Assembly (NCBI GenBank): GCA_001784535.1
Contig: MFRJ01000089.1
Coordinates: 346-17,231 of the forward strand
DNA: 16,886 bases
Source of the DNA: Candidatus Melainabacteria bacterium GWA2_34_9
GTDB taxonomy: Bacteria; Cyanobacteriota; Vampirovibrionia; Gastranaerophilales; UBA9971
Reading direction: 5' to 3'
Shown: piece after piece, positions 13,675 to 16,886 of the stretch
Position numbering within the stretch: the first letter of the stretch is position 1
Layout of the letters: each line of letters starts with the position of its first letter
Notes under the pieces: generated by a model
What the model saw: the letters and a program-made list of their open reading frames with translations, nothing else
Told to the model about the DNA's origin: nothing
Databases searched by the model: none
Position numbers and translations under genes: made by a program

Positions 13675-14440
13675 TGTAAGTAATAAATATCCTTATCCAT
13701 ATTATTAGCACAACAAGGAATAAGATTATTTTCAAAACATGCGAAGACAATGCTCTGCTGATTTTTGTACCGAACCATGCTCCCACAGCTGAACCCACAA
13801 CTATTAGCAGAATTAATTTAAAAGGCACCAACCCTAAAAACAATTTTCCTAAAAACGTAACAAGAGTTGTAATAACTATTAAATAAGTTACAGTGCTTAT
13901 GGATGATTTTATTGGCAATTTATAAAAATGATTTAATATCGGTATAAAATTCACCGCACCACCAAATCCCATTGCAGAGGAAATAGAAGTGCTGACAAAA
14001 ATAATAAAATTTACCAATATTGGATTTTTAAGCTTGTATGTAGAATTTTCTTCTCGTATGACAGATTCAGGAAGTAAAACACTTAAACCTGCGAGAGTTA
14101 AAATAACAAGATATACAAATAATAATTGTTTTCCTGATAAATATTTTGAAACAACTGTACCTGCAATAGCTCCCGGTATTGCGAATAAAGCAACTTTATT
14201 TGCAACTTTTTTATTAACGGCTTCAAATTTGCTGTGATTTTTAAAAGCAAAAAAACCGCCTGCCATTGCCTGTGTTGCAGCAATTCCCGTGATTGCATTA
14301 ACTGAAAAATGATCAAATCCCAAAAGAGGAAGCAAATAAAGATATGAAGGAATTAATATAATTCCTCCGCCAATCCCTAGCAACCCTGAAAAAAATGCTG
14401 CCCCAATACTTATTAAAACTATAATTAAATAATAAAACAT
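13667..14440 (-). CDS. TauE/SafE-family membrane permease
   Basis: A 257-residue integral membrane protein, about eight transmembrane helices, of the TauE/SafE (DUF81) family of putative sulfite, sulfonate or organic-anion exporters. The two-fold internal repeat is visible: GLLGIGGGIILIPSYLYLLP near residues 19-38 and SAMGFGGAVNFIPILNHFYKLP near 155-176, each a glycine-rich turn followed by a Pro-ended helix. The start ATG at 14440 gives MFYYLIIVLISIGAAFFSG, where the first helix begins at once. No sulfur-metabolism gene is nearby, so the substrate is unknown. It overlaps the convergent gene by 8 bp at the stop codons. Confidence 0.92.
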   Translation of the reverse strand: MFYYLIIVLISIGAAFFSGLLGIGGGIILIPSYLYLLPLLGFDHFSVNAITGIAATQAMAGGFFAFKNHSKFEAVNKKVANKVALFAIPGAIAGTVVSKYLSGKQLLFVYLVILTLAGLSVLLPESVIREENSTYKLKNPILVNFIIFVSTSISSAMGFGGAVNFIPILNHFYKLPIKSSISTVTYLIVITTLVTFLGKLFLGLVPFKLILLIVVGSAVGAWFGTKISRALSSHVLKIILFLVVLIIWIRIFITYIN

Positions 14441-14464
14441 TTTTCAATTACTTTAGTATTAAAA

Positions 14465-14557
14465 TGTCATCCCGAACTTGATTCGGGATCTGTACCTCAA
14501 ACAATTTTAAGCTTTAATTCCAAAATGTATAGAGGCTGAAACAAGTTCAGCATGACA
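14465..14557. repeat. 93-bp palindromic repeat, TGTCATCCCGAA type
   Basis: Each arm folds: CCCGAA-CTTGA-TTCGGG on the left and GCTGAA-ACAAG-TTCAGC on the right; the outer ends are TGTCAT and ATGACA. The centre is AT-rich. It lies 24 bp upstream of the TauE gene start, in the 358-bp gene-free stretch 14441-14798. The TGTCATCCCGAA...TTCGGGATCT form is a common dispersed repeat type in bacteria. Confidence 0.85.
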
Positions 14558-14594
14558 ATTCATATAAGGATAGATTTTGACGATTAATATTTCC

Positions 14595-14672
14595 GGCAGT
14601 GATATTTTTAAAGTGCTAAATAAAAGCGGGGTAAGGGGGTGATAAAAAATCACTTTTCTTTTTATCACTGCC
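14595..14672. mobile_element. MITE-like element, copy 1, with 8-bp target duplication
   Basis: 78 bp bounded by GGCAGTGATA and TATCACTGCC, with a second inner match (AAAGTG inverted to CACTTT) inside each end, giving a bipartite terminal repeat of ~22 bp. The 8 bp ATATTTCC occurs directly on both sides (14587-14594 and 14673-14680), as expected of transposition with an 8-bp target duplication. The interior is GCGGGGTAAGGGGGT with no coding capacity. A near-identical copy lies at 15297-15371. Confidence 0.8.
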
Positions 14673-14734
14673 ATATTTCCCAAATAACATCAGTCATAAA
14701 TACACCATTACAATAATTTCCGCATTAAAAACAG

Positions 14735-14762
14735 AAAACGCATTCTTTGTAGAATGCGTTTT
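14735..14762 (-). terminator. Terminator of MGIAASQ gene 1
   Basis: AAAACGCATTCT pairs perfectly with AGAATGCGTTTT around TTGT, 36 nt past the stop of the gene at 14799-15089. T-rich sequence follows the stem in both directions, so it may be bidirectional. Confidence 0.8.
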
Positions 14763-14798
14763 TTATAAATAATTCGTTATATTTTATTTAAGAATTAG

Positions 14799-15089
14799 TT
14801 ATGACAGGTATTTCATTGATTTTGTAATATTATCATCAAGAATCTTCTTAACTGAATCATATTCTGTTGAAACCATTTTTTGTTGTGTTTCTAAAGTTTT
14901 CATTTCAGCGTCAAGTTTTTTGTCCAGTACGTGATATTGAGCTGCCAATTCAGGATAATTTTCCGCTGCTGCTTGTGCTTGATAAGCAAGTACTGTTCTT
15001 TTCTGTGCGATCATTTGCATTGCGAATTCTAAATCACTTTTGTAGCCGACAATCATCATTAATCTGGCTTGTGATGCTGCAATACCCAT
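14799..15089 (-). CDS. MGIAASQ-type small helical protein (copy 1)
   Basis: A 96-residue Ala/Gln/Glu-rich protein with no signal peptide or membrane segment. The sequence suggests a helical hairpin: helix 1 about residues 3-42, a turn around NYPEL (44-48), helix 2 about 50-94. The N-terminus MGIAASQARLMM resembles that of small proteins I remember as abundant in Gastranaerophilales; I cannot name a function. The size and hairpin shape resemble secreted helical proteins such as WXG100 or T3SS needle subunits, but no WxG is present and no secretion gene is in view. The strong AAGGAGG 7 nt before the ATG and its own terminator suggest high expression. It is 84% identical (81/96) to the copy at 15446-15736. 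Its ~200-bp leader includes a CA-rich stretch on the coding strand. Confidence 0.9.
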   Translation of the reverse strand: MGIAASQARLMMIVGYKSDLEFAMQMIAQKRTVLAYQAQAAAENYPELAAQYHVLDKKLDAEMKTLETQQKMVSTEYDSVKKILDDNITKSMKYLS

Positions 15090-15296
15090 AATAAATCCTC
15101 CTTGTGAATAATTCTATAAAGCTATTTTCTTATTGTGTGTGTGTTTTGTATGTGTTTTGTGTTTCTTATATATATAAAAAAGAAATACTTCTAAAAAGTG
15201 CTAAATTTGCTTAAATTGACTTAATCTTTTGTTACAATTCAAATAAATAAAACCCGATAAGCTCTACCCCCTTGGCTTTCAACTGTTAACACATAT

Positions 15297-15371
15297 GGCA
15301 GTGATATTTTTTAAAGTGATAAATAAAAGCGGGGTAGGTTATAAAAAATCACTTTTCCTTTTATCACTGCC
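15297..15371. mobile_element. MITE-like element, copy 2
   Basis: 75 bp with the same GGCAGTGATA/TATCACTGCC ends as 14595-14672, and a longer inner match: AAAGTGAT on the left and ATCACTTT on the right, so the bipartite terminal repeat is 10 + 8 bp with a 6-bp variable middle. The interior AAATAAAAGCGGGGTA is shared with copy 1. No clear target duplication flanks this copy (ACACATAT versus AAATATTT). It lies between the leader of MGIAASQ gene 1 and the terminator of gene 2. Confidence 0.78.
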
Positions 15372-15384
15372 AAATATTTTAATA

Positions 15385-15420
15385 AAAAACACCTGATTTT
15401 TTATTAAATCAGGTGTTTTT
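15385..15420 (-). terminator. Terminator of MGIAASQ gene 2
   Basis: AAAAACACCTGATTT (15385-15399) pairs perfectly with AAATCAGGTGTTTTT (15406-15420), loop TTTATT, 25 nt beyond the stop of the gene at 15446-15736. There are T-runs on both strands. The sequence is unrelated to the gene 1 terminator. Confidence 0.82.
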
Positions 15421-15445
15421 GTTAATACTTTATTTTTTAAGACAA

Positions 15446-15736
15446 CTATGTCATATATTTCATTGATCTTGATACGTTGTCATCAAGTGTTTTCTTAACA
15501 GAATCATATTCTGTAGAAACCATTTTATGTTGAGTTTCAAGAGTTTTCATTTCAGCTTCAAGTTTTTTATCTAATGTGTGATATTGAGCTGCCAATTCAG
15601 GATAATTTTCAGCTGCTGATTGTGCCTGATAAGCTAAAACTGTTCTCTTTTGAGAAATCATCTGCATTGCAAATTCCAAATCGCTTTGATAACGCGAAAC
15701 CATCATTAAACGTGCTTGACTAGCAGCAATACCCAT
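15446..15736 (-). CDS. MGIAASQ-type small helical protein (copy 2)
   Basis: A 96-residue paralog of the gene at 14799-15089, same length without gaps; 15 substitutions, most conservative (A/S, D/E, I/V, K/R), clustered at 13-17 and 83-96. The core RTVLAYQAQ, AENYPELAAQYH and KMVSTEYDSVKK is unchanged, so both copies appear to be under selection. Predicted helical hairpin, cytosolic or exported by a non-Sec route. AGGAGG lies 7 nt before the ATG. About 129 bp upstream is the 19-nt motif also found before the response regulators; the leader also has TTGACT and a TATATAAA box. Function unknown. Confidence 0.9.
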   Translation of the reverse strand: MGIAASQARLMMVSRYQSDLEFAMQMISQKRTVLAYQAQSAAENYPELAAQYHTLDKKLEAEMKTLETQHKMVSTEYDSVKKTLDDNVSRSMKYMT

Positions 15737-15864
15737 TGCATATCCTCCTATTTATCTAGTATTAAGACCCCATAATAAAATATTCAGTTTGAAATTCTTT
15801 TTAATACTCCTCTTATTTATATAAACAAAAATTATTGTTCCCAAAGTCAAAACAAGAAATTTTA

Positions 15865-15883
15865 TTTACATTTGTTAACAATT
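15865..15883 (-). promoter_or_regulatory. Conserved 19-nt upstream motif, copy 3
   Basis: On the minus strand it reads AATTGTTAACAAATGTAAA, one mismatch each to the copies at 46-64 and 563-581. On the plus strand it is TTTACA-TTTG-TTAACA, near the HLR1 layout (two hexamers, 10-nt period). It lies 129 bp upstream of MGIAASQ copy 2 (minus) and 107 bp upstream of the exported-protein gene (plus), so it could serve either. Confidence 0.5.
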
Positions 15884-15927
15884 TGCTAAAAAGTAAAAAT
15901 CTATTTAAAATAAGTGTTATGTTTTTC

Positions 15928-15956
15928 TTGTATTTAATGAAAAAAATAATTATATA
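15928..15956 (+). promoter_or_regulatory. Probable promoter of the exported-protein gene
   Basis: TTGTAT (15928-15933), exactly 17 bp, then TATATA (15951-15956). The expected start is near 15963, giving a short leader with GGGAG before the ATG at 15990. Good fit to a housekeeping promoter in AT-rich DNA. Confidence 0.55.
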
Positions 15957-15989
15957 AAGTAAGTAATTTGAAAATATTGGGAGCGGAAT

Positions 15990-16745
15990 ATGAAACAATT
16001 TAAAAAATTATTAGCATTATCTCTTGGTTTATCGCTGATTGTCGGAAATATAAGCATTGCTCAAATTATGCCTTCTAACGAGCCCGGAACTGTTAACTTT
16101 GCAGCAAATAATTTATCAAATCTTATGCAGGCAGATATTAAATCTGAAAGAGTTCCTGCCGGCACAACACTTAAATTAAGAATGGAAAAAGCTGTCAATT
16201 CATACAACAATACATTAGGTGATGCTTTCAATGCTACTTTAATTGAAGATATAAATATTGGCACAAAAGTAATTATACCCGCAGGAACTATTGTCAGAGG
16301 AAGAGCCGGTGATGTAAAGAAAAACTTTTATCTTAGCAGAGGCGGCAAGTTAAATCTGACTTTTGATCATATTGTTACACCAATGGGCAAACAAATTCCT
16401 TTGAATGTTAAAATTACTAACGCAAAGTATTTAGATACCAACACTGGTGTCCTTTCAGCAGGCGGCGGATATCTTAATGCATTAGGCAAAAACATTGACC
16501 ATGGCAATGATTTTTTAATCAGCGCAACAGGTTACGGCTTTGACAAAGGAAAAACTTTTTGGAATGGATATCCTGTAATTTTGACTGCTCCTCTTGGGTT
16601 TGGCGTTGGAGTTGCAGGTGGTGCAGGGATTTTTGTAGTTAAATCAACCGTTGCTTTATTTAAAAAAGGCGACAATGTAAGAATTAACCCCGGTGATGTA
16701 ATTGAAGTTATCTTGAAAGATGCTTTAGACATCCCTCTTAACTAG
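15990..16745 (+). CDS. Exported protein of unknown function with signal peptide
   Basis: A 251-residue protein with a Sec signal peptide: KQFKK basic start, hydrophobic LLALSLGLSLIVG, probable cleavage around residues 25-27 (SIAQ). The mature part is beta-rich and repeats a pattern I remember from periplasmic or surface proteins: PAGTTLKLRMEKAV, GDAFNATL, a block ending VIIPAGTIVRGRAGDV, then LNLTFDHIV and GKQIPLNVKI. A Gly-rich stretch follows (APLGFGVGVAGGAGIFVVKS, about 201-220), possibly membrane-associated, then the ending KKGDNVRINPGDVIEVILKDAL. GGGAG lies about 7 nt before the ATG. It is monocistronic, with its own promoter and terminator. No enzymatic motif is recognised; a cell-envelope role is inferred from export only. 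Confidence 0.87.
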   Translation: MKQFKKLLALSLGLSLIVGNISIAQIMPSNEPGTVNFAANNLSNLMQADIKSERVPAGTTLKLRMEKAVNSYNNTLGDAFNATLIEDINIGTKVIIPAGTIVRGRAGDVKKNFYLSRGGKLNLTFDHIVTPMGKQIPLNVKITNAKYLDTNTGVLSAGGGYLNALGKNIDHGNDFLISATGYGFDKGKTFWNGYPVILTAPLGFGVGVAGGAGIFVVKSTVALFKKGDNVRINPGDVIEVILKDALDIPLN

Positions 16746-16764
16746 AATTACAATATAAATTAAA

Positions 16765-16800
16765 CAAAAGATGCACTTAATACTGCATCTTTTGTTTTTA
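16765..16800 (+). terminator. Terminator of the exported-protein gene
   Basis: CAAAAGATGCA (16765-16775) pairs perfectly with TGCATCTTTTG (16784-16794) around an 8-nt loop, followed by TTTTTA; it begins 20 nt after the stop codon at 16745. Confidence 0.85.
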
Positions 16801-16872
16801 TGACTTCTTTACATATTTGCCCAGATAAATAATAACTGATAAATTTTTAATATTATGATTCTGAGGGGAGAT

Positions 16873-16886
16873 ATGAGATTATGCGT
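16873..16886 (+). CDS. Possible start of a gene running off the window
   Basis: GAGGGGAG at 16863-16870 is a strong Shine-Dalgarno. Two ATGs follow: one at 16873 (very close) and one at 16881, at better spacing (10 nt) but in a different frame. Only a few codons are visible, so no product can be named. Confidence 0.35.

Noticed and set aside
14595..14672. Riboswitch or small RNA in the GGCAGTGATA elements
   Set aside because: The terminal inverted repeats and the perfect 8-bp flanking duplication of copy 1 are better explained by transposition; the elements also lie beyond terminators rather than in leaders.
15261..15278. Pairing of CTACCCCCTT with the GGGGTAAGGGGGT interior of MITE copy 1
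   Set aside because: Short complementarity some 600 bp apart, not repeated in copy 2, and no transcript evidence; probably chance.
15813..15998. A 61-codon minus-strand reading frame in the gap before the exported-protein gene
   Set aside because: It is very AT-rich, dominated by Phe, Ile, Leu, Lys and Asn, has no ribosome binding site and covers the conserved motif and the promoter of the next gene; it looks like open non-coding DNA.

Overview
The window is AT-rich, densely coded bacterial chromosome. I think it comes from a non-photosynthetic relative of the cyanobacteria (Melainabacteria/Vampirovibrionia, probably Gastranaerophilales). This rests on a pair of small proteins starting MGIAASQARLMM, a type I remember from that group, together with an NAD-linked [FeFe] hydrogenase operon typical of fermenting anaerobes, low GC and many short palindromic repeats. 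The assignment is inference; no rRNA or other phylogenetic marker is present. No tRNA, rRNA, CRISPR array or complete transposase gene was seen.

Layout. Positions 1-1370 carry two tandem single-domain response regulators and the C-terminal remnant of a third, all on the + strand and each with a related leader. Positions 1374-3896 hold uvrB (minus), a 60-residue protein upstream of it in the same transcript, and a divergent XRE-type regulator. The minus-strand transcript starts from a perfect TTGACA-N17-TATAAT promoter, and an inverted repeat covers the -35 box. Positions 3905-4002 are a 98-bp palindromic repeat, followed by a 516-residue membrane-associated protein of unknown function (minus, 4010-5560).

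Positions 5613-10078 are the hydrogenase operon (minus): nuoE-like, nuoF-like and [FeFe] hydrogenase hydA-like genes, ended by a strong hairpin terminator. Upstream of nuoE is a perfect palindrome with the geometry of Rex or CRP/FNR operators. Together the three products should form a cytosolic electron-bifurcating HydABC enzyme that evolves or consumes H2 while exchanging electrons with NAD(H) and ferredoxin. A HAD phosphatase gene lies upstream on the same strand, and a U32-family [4Fe-4S] protein (probably RNA hydroxylation) is divergent from it. A coiled-coil protein (13012-13674) and a TauE/SafE-type permease converge with an 8-bp overlap.

Positions 14441-15989 are sparse and repeat-rich. 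They hold a third ~95-bp palindrome, two near-identical 75-78-bp MITE-like elements (one flanked by a perfect 8-bp direct repeat), and two 96-residue MGIAASQ paralogs, each with a strong Shine-Dalgarno and a terminator. The window closes with an exported protein of unknown function, its terminator, and the probable start of another gene.

The most interesting non-coding signals are three. A 19-nt motif (AATTGTTAACAAATGTAAA) lies upstream of both response regulators and between the second MGIAASQ gene and the exported-protein gene; read in reverse it resembles the cyanobacterial HLR1 (RpaB) element. The uvrB divergent promoter appears built for repression. The MITE pair has bipartite terminal repeats.
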